The notes under the pieces are model-generated. The model saw nothing but the letters and a program-made list of their open reading frames with translations. It was not told the origin of the DNA and did not search any database. Below, one piece after another: positions 12,896 through 21,181 of a stretch of 29,775 nucleotides of DNA. The position numbers and the translations under genes are program-made. Location of the stretch: IMG/VR virus record IMGVR_UViG_3300036573_000003, positions 1 through 29,775 of that record; one strand, written 5' to 3'. Source of the DNA: a virus. Each line of letters opens with the position of its first letter. Position 1 is the first letter of the stretch.

Positions 12896-13689
12896 ATACC
12901 GAACTCCTGTAAAATACTTGCTATGGCGTTACCAGATGTAACATGAGCGTCTTTCCAGAAGTGTATCCCGTCGCTATATACTGGCAGCCCCGTCGGGTCG
13001 TATAATTTCACGTTGGGAACGGTGTAAACTACCCGAGCTTGAGCGTCCTGCACAGTTTGCAATGGGGCCGTGCCGGTAGCCCCGCTCGCGTCTGTTAATG
13101 TCTTACAAATTACCACGGGTAACTCTGGGCGTTTTACTGCAGCACGAAAGAACGTAATAAACCGCCGTAAATTCCGTTCGTAGGCGTCCGCCGTCAAAGC
13201 GCTATTGGCGTCCGATTCCCCCTGCCAATAAACTAACGCCAGATGGTACGGGTCGCGCAGCTCTGTTTCTAACGCGGAGTAATGGCCGTTTAAGTACAAA
13301 AACAGCTCGGTCCACCCGGATCCCTCCGGCTGCGGATTGAAGAACCCGTCTAAAGTCTGGCCGCCTATTGATTCTTTGACTACTGAAACCCTCCGGCCAA
13401 AGCCCCCCATAGCCTGGGCGCATGTGATTTCAGGGCCGAACCCATAAGAGCTGAAGCCCGGTGGTATCGTTATCTCGGGGCTTGAGAACCCTGTGCCCCC
13501 GCCATCGGCCCTAAGTATTGGCTGCAGTGCGTAATAATCCCCGACTGCCGGTCTGTTAGCGAAGTTGTTGTGCGAGTATGGTATGAAGTTGTTTTCATCG
13601 GCTATAGGCCACACTAAGCTAGGGTCTGAGCGATACCCTACCATGTTTGACTGACCTACAAAAGTAAGTATACCTGTCCCGGTGGTCAT
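12892..13689 (-). CDS. SGNH/GDSL-type carbohydrate esterase
   Basis: A 265-residue hydrolase, probably removing acetyl or other ester groups from host surface polysaccharide. ATG 13689 is chosen because GGAGG lies 8 bases upstream and 2 bases separate it from the fibre stop; the open frame beginning at 13740 runs through the fibre gene. Motifs: FVGQSNM with nucleophile Ser14; YGFGPE (72-77) and ESIGGQ (106-111), which supply oxyanion-hole positions; YWQGESDA around 154-161; and SDGIHF with Asp240 and His243 completing the triad. The GQSNM/QGES combination is that of the sialate O-acetylesterase-like (CE6-related) branch. No signal peptide, so it is probably a virion or fibre-associated protein rather than secreted. 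GC-rich and imported with the fibre tip. Confidence 0.87.
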   Translation of the reverse strand: MTTGTGILTFVGQSNMVGYRSDPSLVWPIADENNFIPYSHNNFANRPAVGDYYALQPILRADGGGTGFSSPEITIPPGFSSYGFGPEITCAQAMGGFGRRVSVVKESIGGQTLDGFFNPQPEGSGWTELFLYLNGHYSALETELRDPYHLALVYWQGESDANSALTADAYERNLRRFITFFRAAVKRPELPVVICKTLTDASGATGTAPLQTVQDAQARVVYTVPNVKLYDPTGLPVYSDGIHFWKDAHVTSGNAIASILQEFGI

Positions 13690-13691
13690 GT

Positions 13692-15776
13692 TTACGCCTC
13701 CGCTGTTATGGTGAAGGTGCCGATCACATTCGTTACCCAATTTTCTTCGGGCTGATTAGCGAAGCACTCGCCAAAAATCCGGAGGTTTGAGTCGGTTGTG
13801 CTGCCTACCCAAGAATTTAGGTCAGGCCCTGCCGAATTGAGCCGAGCGTTTCGAGTACATTCAAAAAAGTTTTTAACAAACGTCGACGAAGTTGTGTCGC
13901 CGAAATACCGCCATATTTGATAATTTGACGTGTGGCGTCCGCCTATCAGGTTTACGCGCGTCGTTTGCTCTGAGCCCGGTGCGCTACCCGTAGGGGTGCC
14001 GACCGCAAACGACGGGTTATTGTTCGATGCACTCTCGTCGAATTCGACGTCTACCTCGGCCCCCTCGATCGCCACCAGGATATATGAGGTAAGACTCCCC
14101 GCGCTCGTCGTGGCATACGCGCTCTCGGCGCGCAACCCCTTGATACGGTGCTTCTCATGGGTATCATTCCACGAATCCGCATACCGAAACAGGGTGTGCC
14201 GTTCCGTGACCGCGTTCCTGAAAGTTACAACCGAGGCACCCGAGGCAATGAAGTTCAGGACGTAATTAGGATCTACTGTGTTTTGACTGTCGATGTCTCG
14301 CAGTTCTAAGGTAGCGCCAGGGCTATTAATGAACTCGAATATAGGTTTCACATTTCCCGTCGTCATTGTTATGTCGGCGTGGCCGCGCCAGTCTAAACCA
14401 GGTTCGCCGACCACTCCAAAGCGGCAGTTCACTAAGTCCACACCCGTGCAGGCGTAATAGAATACGCCAGATACTAACGACCCACTCTCAGTATACGCGC
14501 CCGGCAGTATAACGATGCGGTCGCCAGGCTGCGCAGCTGCCGCAGCGCCGACGATAGAAGCGTACGGGACCGGGTAGTATCGGTATCCGGACGGAGATAC
14601 GTTAGCGCGCGCGTTGGCCTCGGCGTTGTCGCCCGCCGGAGATACGAATATTACCCCCGCTCGTGCGTCTTGTTTAGTATTGAACGCCTGCTGGAAGGAT
14701 GACAAAGGTTCGTAGGGTAGCGCTCCAAAGGCGGCCTCCGCGCCCGCGTTATCCGTCACCCCGTCGTATACCGCGCCTGCGTCTACTGCAGACTTGGCAC
14801 CGTCCTCACGGACGAAAACGCCGACTCCTGCAGGGTCGGTCTCTCCTGTTCCTGCGAGAAAAGCGTCTCGACGGTCCGCATACGTCGCGCCCGCCTGACT
14901 CGCTACTCCCGGGACTGTCGGACTGACTACGTTAATACCGTCGTGCTCGGACTTAGCGACCAAGGAACGACCTATAAAAATACCGCCGCCGTAGTCGCTC
15001 CCATCCTTCCAGCCCGCCGCGAAATACTGGCGGCCGTTTACCGCTGTTTTCCCTGCGAAACCGTCGCCGACGCTGCCCACGGCGAAAGATATGACAGTTT
15101 TTAGAGCTTCTAGGTATTTCGAATTCACGCCGATTTCCGGCATGTTATCCGGCACGATGCCGGCCTCCTCAGCCATCTGCTCAAAAAACAATTGATAGTT
15201 CGGTGGTGACACTAATCTTAGAGTATAACTACCACCACTAGTCGTCATCGCATCACCGACCACAGAAACAATAGTTTCGTCAACACCAACTGAATCAGGT
15301 TTCCGCCACGTAGTTTGTGTACTTACAGCATAGATGTACAACACATTATCAAGTGTTGTGGTGGTGTCAGTTGAATAAATAACTTCATCGTCTGCAACGT
15401 TTAAGCTACGAGCAACAGAAGTTATATGCACAAAATCTTTTGATAAACTTATTGGCGCAACTCTCCAGTTACTATCCCCCACAGGGGTTGCTCCCATTGG
15501 GATAATATTGGTTGAAGTTGCCAGCGGCGCGTAATATACTACACCATCTGTAAAGGTGCGTAGTTGTAAATAGTCCGTCTCATCATTACCTTCAACCCAA
15601 TCTATTGGTGCTTTAAAAAGTAAAGAATCTGCAATTGCTTTACGTACAGATGGGATTTCCCCGCTTTCAGTTGTAACTGATTCTGTAGATCCTTTATTAA
15701 CCACTTCATAAAGTTGATTACCTACATCAATAACTAATTCTGATGCATCTAGTGAATTTGTTGCTGGATATGTCAT
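13692..15776 (-). CDS. Chimeric tail fibre/tail spike protein
   Basis: A 694-residue fibre that should trimerise and bind host surface glycans. Residues 1 to about 200 are encoded by AT-rich DNA and form the virion-attachment part (SLDASELVIDVGNQLYEVVN, then SVRKAIADSLLFKAP and MGATPVGDSNW, motifs common at the N-terminus of many phage fibres). From about residue 200 (FEQMAEEAG onward) the DNA becomes GC-rich. This distal part includes a right-handed beta-helix-like region: SPAGDN, then PGDRIVILPGAYTESG, then repeated short strands with G/N turns (about 350-620), as in pectate-lyase-like spikes. No catalytic pair could be fixed by eye. Ribosome site GAGGG. The downstream esterase starts 2 bases after the stop, so both probably act together at the host surface. 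Confidence 0.88.
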   Translation of the reverse strand: MTYPATNSLDASELVIDVGNQLYEVVNKGSTESVTTESGEIPSVRKAIADSLLFKAPIDWVEGNDETDYLQLRTFTDGVVYYAPLATSTNIIPMGATPVGDSNWRVAPISLSKDFVHITSVARSLNVADDEVIYSTDTTTTLDNVLYIYAVSTQTTWRKPDSVGVDETIVSVVGDAMTTSGGSYTLRLVSPPNYQLFFEQMAEEAGIVPDNMPEIGVNSKYLEALKTVISFAVGSVGDGFAGKTAVNGRQYFAAGWKDGSDYGGGIFIGRSLVAKSEHDGINVVSPTVPGVASQAGATYADRRDAFLAGTGETDPAGVGVFVREDGAKSAVDAGAVYDGVTDNAGAEAAFGALPYEPLSSFQQAFNTKQDARAGVIFVSPAGDNAEANARANVSPSGYRYYPVPYASIVGAAAAAQPGDRIVILPGAYTESGSLVSGVFYYACTGVDLVNCRFGVVGEPGLDWRGHADITMTTGNVKPIFEFINSPGATLELRDIDSQNTVDPNYVLNFIASGASVVTFRNAVTERHTLFRYADSWNDTHEKHRIKGLRAESAYATTSAGSLTSYILVAIEGAEVDVEFDESASNNNPSFAVGTPTGSAPGSEQTTRVNLIGGRHTSNYQIWRYFGDTTSSTFVKNFFECTRNARLNSAGPDLNSWVGSTTDSNLRIFGECFANQPEENWVTNVIGTFTITAEA

Positions 15777-15788
15777 ATAACCCTCAAA

Positions 15789-16253
15789 TTAAAATAGTAT
15801 TTGCAGTATGCAATAGGTATAACTCATAATAATAATTAGAGATTTGAAATCTTTTATTTCTAATGAGTTAAAATTGAATTTTGTGATATCTAGTGTTATC
15901 AGTAATAGTAAAGATGTTATTAAAAAATAATCTGACTTTAATAGGTATTCAGTTGGTAAGAATATATCAGCAATTACTCCGATAACTACCAGTATCTCAA
16001 TAATTTTAAAGGTTATTGAAGGGAGTATAAATACACAACTTTTAATAACATCTTTACTGTAAAATGTATAATAACCTGTACAAACTATTAGAAATATGGA
16101 ACTTACTAAGTACATCTCTATTGAAAAGAACTGTGAATATTTGATAAATAAGCAATAAAGTAATGTTACCAACAATATCCACTTTGTATGTAATAACCTA
16201 AAACTACTTAGAATTAGTAACACTGTTGTTAACATTACTAAGTTTAAAAACAT
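15789..16253 (-). CDS. Multi-pass membrane protein of unknown function
   Basis: A 154-residue, extremely hydrophobic protein with about five membrane helices: residues 3-18, 24-38, 47-63, 70-95 and 108-120, plus a possible sixth at the end (SLIIIMSYTYCILQILF). Loops are short, with a few lysines. It starts within a TAATG overlap with the coiled-coil membrane protein just upstream, so the two are translationally coupled. Position between two tail-fibre genes, away from the structural modules proper, fits a lysis (holin-like) or exclusion protein, but classical holins have one to four helices and this one has more. AT-rich throughout, in contrast to the downstream cassette. Confidence 0.72.
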   Translation of the reverse strand: MFLNLVMLTTVLLILSSFRLLHTKWILLVTLLYCLFIKYSQFFSIEMYLVSSIFLIVCTGYYTFYSKDVIKSCVFILPSITFKIIEILVVIGVIADIFLPTEYLLKSDYFLITSLLLLITLDITKFNFNSLEIKDFKSLIIIMSYTYCILQILF

Positions 16254-16651
16254 TACTCTTTGTCTCTTAATGTTCTAATTTCACTTTTTATCTCTTTTAA
16301 TGTACTCCGTAGTTCTTCTCTGTCTTGTTGTCTTGCCTTCTCCCATTGATGTGATATTGACTCTACAGAAGACCTCATAGCTTCCCTTAGCTCTGTAACA
16401 GCTTCTCTCATTTGTTCATGAGAAACTTTCCCACTTTTTAATTCAGCTATATCTACATCGTGTTTATGAATAGAACTGCTTTGTTGTTTTTCATTATCAT
16501 AAACTTTTTCAGAAAGGTTTTCTAATTTCTTTGTATTCTCCTTTCTCTCATTCTGCCAATTATCAATAATCTTTTTTAAAGGCCAACCAAACAATGTTGC
16601 AACGATTGCTATTACATAACCCACTATTTGAAGAGTCTCTAACCATTTCAT
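16253..16651 (-). CDS. Membrane-anchored coiled-coil protein, candidate holin/i-spanin
   Basis: A 132-residue protein with a single N-terminal membrane helix (IVGYVIAIVATLFGW, about residues 9-23) followed by a long charged coiled coil (about 28-130; RKENTKKLENLSEKV, REAVTELREAMRS, REELRSTLKEIKSEIRTL). This layout is seen in inner-membrane spanins and in some phage holin-like proteins. No partner outer-membrane lipoprotein is visible. Ribosome site AAGGAA. It shares a TAATG junction with the following multi-pass membrane gene. With the endolysin stub downstream, these two are the only lysis-gene candidates in the window. Confidence 0.72.
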   Translation of the reverse strand: MKWLETLQIVGYVIAIVATLFGWPLKKIIDNWQNERKENTKKLENLSEKVYDNEKQQSSSIHKHDVDIAELKSGKVSHEQMREAVTELREAMRSSVESISHQWEKARQQDREELRSTLKEIKSEIRTLRDKE

Positions 16652-16774
16652 ATTTATTATTCCTTATGTTAATCTATACATCTTAAATGATAAACTACCA
16701 TATAGATCAATTTTATTTATAGTAAGAACTATCTGCTAAAACTACTGCATCTAATAATTTTGTTACAATTATTT

Positions 16775-17572
16775 TTAGTAACCTATTGCTAAATATGTCC
16801 CATTGACAAGTATATTCCATGTTCTATATTGGAAACCTGATGCTGTTCTTTCACTACCCCAAGCCTCCCAATCATCTCTTACTGTTGAGTAAACGGATAC
16901 TTGTACATTTAAGCATTGATTCGGAAACGGTTTTGTAAATGTTACCGACTGTCCTGCTACACTGGTTGCATCTGCAGTTGCTACCACATCCCCCCACTTC
17001 ATAATAAGGCCGTTAGGTAATGTAACGCTGTTTGTTCCACCATTAACTGATGATGGTGAAAACGTATAAGGGACAGCTTCATGCACCCGTAAAGGCGTGA
17101 CAAGTTTTGTATTATCTGTACCTGTCTGAGATTCAGCTTGTGATGCCATATCAAGATTATGTGTATGGGAATCCGTTGTCACAGAATTAGAGGTTGAACC
17201 ATCCAAGGTGGAAGGGGTACCAAGTGTTAGTGTTCTGTCTGCTGTTAAATCTCCCCCGCCAGCGATTCCCTCGCCAGCAATAATATCAATATTTTCTAGA
17301 TTAGTGATATCATTTTGTAGATTATTGACATCAGAATTTAAAGTTGAGATATTTGTGTCTTGTTCTTCTTGTGATAGTTTTAGATACGTCAACCACTCAC
17401 CGAAATTATCAAAAATGTAATTTAAGTTTTCAGCAGTTACAACTTGTTCATCGTCATATCCTGTACCAAGAATTGTAGAGGAAGGTGCAGTTTTATTAGG
17501 TAACCCTGTCCCCGGTAAGTTAGTATCGTTTTCTGCAACTCTAACAATTATATTTGTTGGTTCTATAGCCAT
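16775..17572 (-). CDS. Tail fibre protein with gp53-like C-terminal domain
   Basis: A 265-residue fibre in the position of P2 gene H, directly after the gpI-like gene. Layout: N-terminal attachment region (1-75), a short coiled coil (about 66-95; SQEEQDTNISTLNSDVNNL), a glycine-rich repeat of the IIAGEGIAGGGDLTADRTLTL type common in marine phage fibres, an SHTHN motif, then LVTPLRVHEAV. The final 95 residues (LPNGLIMKWGDVV, then FTKPFPNQCLNVQVS, ending YLAIGY) match the gp53-like receptor-binding C-terminal domain. Ribosome site AAGGGG; 2 bases after the preceding stop. It probably forms the main fibre joined to the baseplate. Confidence 0.85.
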   Translation of the reverse strand: MAIEPTNIIVRVAENDTNLPGTGLPNKTAPSSTILGTGYDDEQVVTAENLNYIFDNFGEWLTYLKLSQEEQDTNISTLNSDVNNLQNDITNLENIDIIAGEGIAGGGDLTADRTLTLGTPSTLDGSTSNSVTTDSHTHNLDMASQAESQTGTDNTKLVTPLRVHEAVPYTFSPSSVNGGTNSVTLPNGLIMKWGDVVATADATSVAGQSVTFTKPFPNQCLNVQVSVYSTVRDDWEAWGSERTASGFQYRTWNILVNGTYLAIGY

Positions 17573-17574
17573 TA

Positions 17575-18225
17575 TTACCCCTTATAAAAATATTCATCAT
17601 CGACATGTGTTACGGCAGCTATATTATTCCACCCTGTAGGAGAATCATGGATACTACCAAGAGCACCAACCTTAGATTCTTCATTCGTTCTGGAAGAATG
17701 TTCACTACGTACACCAAAAGGTCTTGCAACAATAGGAACACTGCAAAGTTTTAAATTCGTATTTACAGGAAATATTGCTTCAATTTCTGATTTTATTTCT
17801 GAAACATTTACACAATCTATTGAAATGCAAACTTCAATATAGTTATCCAGACCTTTGTATATTTTCACAAAACCATTAGCTGTGAGTACTTTTAATATGT
17901 TTATTATATCCGCTCTAGTGCCTTGGTTAACTTGCCTTAAAGCAAAAAGTTTTATTGAAGCTTTTAAATCTTCATCGGATTTATCTCCACGATTTATAAA
18001 AAATCTAGAAGCTATACTATCAAGCATGTCACCATAGGCATTATCCAAAAACCTTAAATAAGCTAATTTTATTGCTTCATTCTGACAAGCTTCTAATCTA
18101 TTAAGTAGGATAGATAGTAGCTTTACATAATTCTCTTTCTGTAATTGGTCATAGGGTAGCTCTTTTAAACCATCAGTAACAAAACTTAAATCGAATACAA
18201 CTCTATTTACATCTTGTATTGTCAT
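17575..18225 (-). CDS. Baseplate protein, DUF2612/P2 gpI-like
   Basis: A 216-residue baseplate component that links the wedge to tail fibres. The region FLDNAYGDMLDSIASRFF, followed by GDKSDEDLKASI and QGTRADIINILKVL (about 60-115), matches the DUF2612 layout, in which 'G-x-x-L-D-x-I-G' is followed by 'D-x-x-Y-R-x-x-I'. The C-terminal third is a polar region that may hold the fibre. It follows the baseplate J gene by 10 bases, as gpI follows gpJ in P2. Ribosome site GAGGTG. Confidence 0.83.
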   Translation of the reverse strand: MTIQDVNRVVFDLSFVTDGLKELPYDQLQKENYVKLLSILLNRLEACQNEAIKLAYLRFLDNAYGDMLDSIASRFFINRGDKSDEDLKASIKLFALRQVNQGTRADIINILKVLTANGFVKIYKGLDNYIEVCISIDCVNVSEIKSEIEAIFPVNTNLKLCSVPIVARPFGVRSEHSSRTNEESKVGALGSIHDSPTGWNNIAAVTHVDDEYFYKG

Positions 18226-18235
18226 AACACCTCAC

Positions 18236-19708
18236 CTAAACAACGCGTACAAAAGTAATATTATCACTTTGTAATTGTGGTAATTCTGTAGCTGCGGGGG
18301 AATAATCATTGGATGAGTAAGAGCTTATAGGGTCTTCAAGTTTCTTGACTTCTACTAAAAGCGTAGAGAATTCACTAGAATCTTGTGCAGATGATACTGC
18401 AGACATTAATGAGAAGTTGAATATTTTCTTACCTAATTGCCATGATTCTGAAACATCTAGCAAGTTATTTTTCATTGTAGACCTCTCAGATAAAGTAAGG
18501 TCTACATCAGTGGTGGTGGAATAAGTAATCCTAATTGAAAGCTCTTGTTCAACCCCTCTAGAGAATTGAATGGTCTCTATCTCATCATCCTCAGTGGTTA
18601 CACTATAGGTAATATCCCCTGAATATTGATTGTTAATTGGTTGTGTCCGATACAACTCTTGCGCAACATCTGCAATAGTACCCCCAATAATAATAGGGGA
18701 AACTGTAACAATCCCCCCACTTATTTCTTTAACAAGTTTAACTTTTTCAATACCACTTACATTTGCTAACAATCCTGCAATTATAGCTGTTCTTGTAGCT
18801 GAAGCAGGACTATCACTAACATCTCTTGCTCTTTCAATAAAAGCTGCATCAGACTCTACATCAGTACCTGCACTAAAAGCAGATAAATTAGTGACACTTA
18901 CATATCCAGTAGGCAACACTGACATTGTTGAAATTTCACCAACACCTAAAGGATTGAAACCCGTAGCAGTATTCACACACTCAACTAGAGAATAACGATT
19001 CCCCAAGCTTGGAGTACACAACATTTGAACTGTATTGTTAATTCCAGTTAATTCATAGGCTTCGTCGAAACCCCAATACAAGATCAGATTGGTATTATCT
19101 ATATAAACTGTTTGTGTTGGATCAACTGTTTCTAGGAAAGATTTTATTGAGTTTAAAAATGTCAGTCTTGCAGAGGGTGTTGTTGAAGATAATGTAAAGG
19201 AAGAAGAGTAACTATCACCAGTTGTTAAAACTTCTACATCCATATTATAAGTTGCTAAAGAAGCTGTAGCACCATTTACTTTAAATGCTGTTACTCTTTC
19301 TGACACAAGTGTTGTTGATGTTGCAGCGTATTGACCTGAGTTTTCTCCTAAGAAGATCGTACCAATACCAACACTTGTCGTATCAGTGGCGTCAGAATCT
19401 GTCTCTACAACTGCATCACCAGAACCACTTGTTGCAGATTCTCTGAATACTCCTTGAAGTGCAAGGATTTCATCTAAGAATGCACCTTCACAACCATTTA
19501 ATCGCCAAATATTGTAACATTGTTCTAAAGCTTGCCAGAAATTGTTCTCTCTCCCTGCAAATACCTTTAAAAATTGCCCCATGTTTTCATTATCTTCTAT
19601 AGAAAACTTAGGATTTTTAAAAGCAACCTTTACATCATTTTCTATATCTAGTATAATTTGAGATAAGTTATCACGTTCGAAACCTGTCTCAGTAAATCCA
19701 CTTGCCAT
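18236..19708 (-). CDS. Baseplate J-like wedge protein
   Basis: A 490-residue baseplate wedge protein of the P2 gpJ / Mu gp47 family. N-terminal segment (about 1-85): FLKVFAGRENNFWQALEQCYNIW followed by GAFLDEILALQGVFR, the family's 'A-x-G-x-x-LD-x-I-A' area. Central beta region (about 90-260), then the typical GTDVESDAAFIERA-RDV stretch (about 275-290), in which Asp/Glu and an Arg end the first domain, followed by SGIEKVKLVKEISGG. Ribosome site AGGAAC. It has its own strong promoter 34-62 bases upstream, so baseplate and fibre genes below it can be expressed above the level of the upstream operon. Confidence 0.9.
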   Translation of the reverse strand: MASGFTETGFERDNLSQIILDIENDVKVAFKNPKFSIEDNENMGQFLKVFAGRENNFWQALEQCYNIWRLNGCEGAFLDEILALQGVFRESATSGSGDAVVETDSDATDTTSVGIGTIFLGENSGQYAATSTTLVSERVTAFKVNGATASLATYNMDVEVLTTGDSYSSSFTLSSTTPSARLTFLNSIKSFLETVDPTQTVYIDNTNLILYWGFDEAYELTGINNTVQMLCTPSLGNRYSLVECVNTATGFNPLGVGEISTMSVLPTGYVSVTNLSAFSAGTDVESDAAFIERARDVSDSPASATRTAIIAGLLANVSGIEKVKLVKEISGGIVTVSPIIIGGTIADVAQELYRTQPINNQYSGDITYSVTTEDDEIETIQFSRGVEQELSIRITYSTTTDVDLTLSERSTMKNNLLDVSESWQLGKKIFNFSLMSAVSSAQDSSEFSTLLVEVKKLEDPISSYSSNDYSPAATELPQLQSDNITFVRVV

Positions 19709-19741
19709 AATTGTTCCTAATAAATCACTTAGCTATTACTA

Positions 19742-19770
19742 ATTATAACATAAATAAGAACGATTATCAA
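19742..19770 (-). promoter_or_regulatory. Extended -10 late promoter for baseplate J and fibres
   Basis: On the minus strand: TTGATA (19770-19765; 5 of 6), a 17-base spacer ending in TGT, and a perfect TATAAT (19747-19742). The TG one base before the box makes it extended. It lies in the 82-base gap ahead of the J gene and shares TGTTATAATTA with the promoter ahead of the sheath gene. Confidence 0.82.
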
Positions 19771-19790
19771 TTACATAGTTATCAAGAATG

Positions 19791-20327
19791 TTACTTCCAA
19801 ATGTTCCACCATGTACTAGAACCTGTTATTGGTAAACCATCGTAATTGACATATCCATATAGGTTATTAATACCTTGAATTTCCTCTTCAGTTTTCTTAC
19901 AAAATAGAAAATCATCAAAACTATAAGGTTCTGGGTAATTATTTGTTTTAGTATATGGGCTACTTAACGGTATTTCTATCAAACCACCATCAGTATAAAC
20001 CTCTATTCTATCTATAACATAACTTCGGTTAACATTATCTAAGGTAGATATGATATTCTTTACAGAAGTTACATCTTCTTCCAACAATGCAATTCTAGCA
20101 AATTCAGCATCTAATTGTTGTTTAGTAAAACCCCCTTTCATGTAACGTCTATATGGTGTACCAAACTCTGTGTTATAAACCCACTCTCCTGTCCAAGTTT
20201 TATAACGTAAATCTAAACGTTGTGCTAAACTTTCTTGAATTGTTGGAACCCAAGTAAACTCACCTTTTTCATCGAGTATGAGGTCATTATCCTCTTCGAT
20301 ATTCATATAAAAATCATACTTTGCCAT
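19791..20327 (-). CDS. gp25-like baseplate wedge protein
   Basis: A 178-residue protein in the place of P2 gpW / T4 gp25, which starts sheath assembly at the baseplate. The motif QESLAQRLDLRYKTWTGEWVYNTEFGTPY (read in two parts, about 29-58) with the E-W and N-x-x-x-G-x-P-Y pairs is typical of the gp25/DUF2634-type group, as is the following VTSVKNI and the strand D-R-I-E-V-Y-T-D. The C-terminal 50 residues (NNLYGYVNYDG to STWWNIWK) are extra. Start is in a TAATG overlap with the spike gene, with GGAG 10 bases upstream. Confidence 0.83.
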   Translation of the reverse strand: MAKYDFYMNIEEDNDLILDEKGEFTWVPTIQESLAQRLDLRYKTWTGEWVYNTEFGTPYRRYMKGGFTKQQLDAEFARIALLEEDVTSVKNIISTLDNVNRSYVIDRIEVYTDGGLIEIPLSSPYTKTNNYPEPYSFDDFLFCKKTEEEIQGINNLYGYVNYDGLPITGSSTWWNIWK

Positions 20328-21181
20328 TAAACTGGATCTCCTGAAGTACCACTAACATTATCACTTCCTACTACATAGCTTCCTGCACTATGATTATGTT
20401 CAGACATTTCTTTACTTGCCACTGTTAAGCTTGTTGCTGCTGCTAAAGTTGGAGCACCTACACTTACGGGGGATGTTGCAGCACCAGTAGGTTGAATGAT
20501 AAAACCATTAATATTAACACTACCGTCTTCTAATAATTTTATGAAGCCATTACCATTTTCTAAGCTAATCTCCCCAGATGGATTAAGTGTACAAGTCCCA
20601 ACCTCATTCTTAGAAATAATGGTTCCATTTTCTTTGTGTCTGGTTTCCGCTACACCGTTTGTTAGCACAACATCATTTGGGGCAAAAGGCATTGCGTTTG
20701 CATAAGTGAATATTTCTGGAAGGAACCCAATAGTGTTTAATATATAATCAGTCCCTATTGTGTAATAGGATTTACTGTCTTGAACATTTACACCATCAGA
20801 AGCTAAAAACTTTTCTGTGTGCCTGTCAGAAAAGAATAAAAGCCCAGTAGTTCCTGTGCTAACTGGGAACGTCATTCTAGCTACACCACGTTTAGCACTC
20901 TGGAATAGTATAGGGACTTCTAATACTTCTGGAATCTCTAATTCTTCCATTGACACTGGATCAAATATTGTTCTAATCAGAGGTTCTACATTAACTAGTG
21001 ATCTATCGTAGTCTACATTTATAACTTTAGCTGGAAGGCATGTTCTTGCAGAAGCTAACCTTTGACTTGTATAAGTTTCAAGCAGTTTTAATAAACCCCC
21101 CTCCATTACCTTAGAAGGTTTAAATTCTTGTCCTCCAGCTACATCTGGAATAGGATCACCTTTCCAATCTGTTCTAGACAT
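20327..21181 (-). CDS. Baseplate central spike protein, gp138/gpV-like
   Basis: A 284-residue spike that should form the trimeric needle at the tail tip. An N-terminal OB-like domain (about 45-150: RTCLPAKVINVDYDRSLVNVEPL, then VPILFQSAKRG and GTTGLLFFSDRHTEKFL, read in parts) matches the phi92 gp138 N-terminal type. A beta-helical shaft follows, with GNGFIKLLEDGSVNINGFII. At the C-terminus EHNHSAGSY contains H-N-H, comparable with the H-x-H iron site at the tip of P2 gpV and phi92 gp138. Start overlaps the hub gene by 8 bases, with AGGAG upstream. Ordered V-W-J-I-H with its neighbours. Confidence 0.87.
   Translation of the reverse strand: MSRTDWKGDPIPDVAGGQEFKPSKVMEGGLLKLLETYTSQRLASARTCLPAKVINVDYDRSLVNVEPLIRTIFDPVSMEELEIPEVLEVPILFQSAKRGVARMTFPVSTGTTGLLFFSDRHTEKFLASDGVNVQDSKSYYTIGTDYILNTIGFLPEIFTYANAMPFAPNDVVLTNGVAETRHKENGTIISKNEVGTCTLNPSGEISLENGNGFIKLLEDGSVNINGFIIQPTGAATSPVSVGAPTLAAATSLTVASKEMSEHNHSAGSYVVGSDNVSGTSGDPV

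Larger units (their letters stand above)
12829..15175 (-). other. GC-rich imported receptor-binding/lysis cassette
   Basis: By eye, base composition jumps from strongly AT-rich to clearly GC-rich (frequent CGC, GCC, CCG, GGC triplets) at about 15175, in the middle of the tail-fibre gene, and falls back at about 12829, inside the endolysin stub. Codon use follows (GCC/GCG Ala, CGC/CGG Arg, GTC Val), unlike all other genes here. The block contains the distal part of the fibre, the complete SGNH esterase and the endolysin 5' end. Boundaries are approximate. Confidence 0.8.

Noticed and set aside
13930-14926. Plus-strand open frames of 75-111 codons in the GC-rich block
   Set aside because: Shadow frames opposite the fibre gene, caused by high GC and scarcity of stops; arginine/proline-rich and without ribosome sites.
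16652-16774. TATAAATA on the minus strand (T4 late promoter-like) ahead of the coiled-coil membrane gene
   Set aside because: The phage shows no T4-like features and AT-rich DNA produces this octamer easily; no supporting -35 or repeats.
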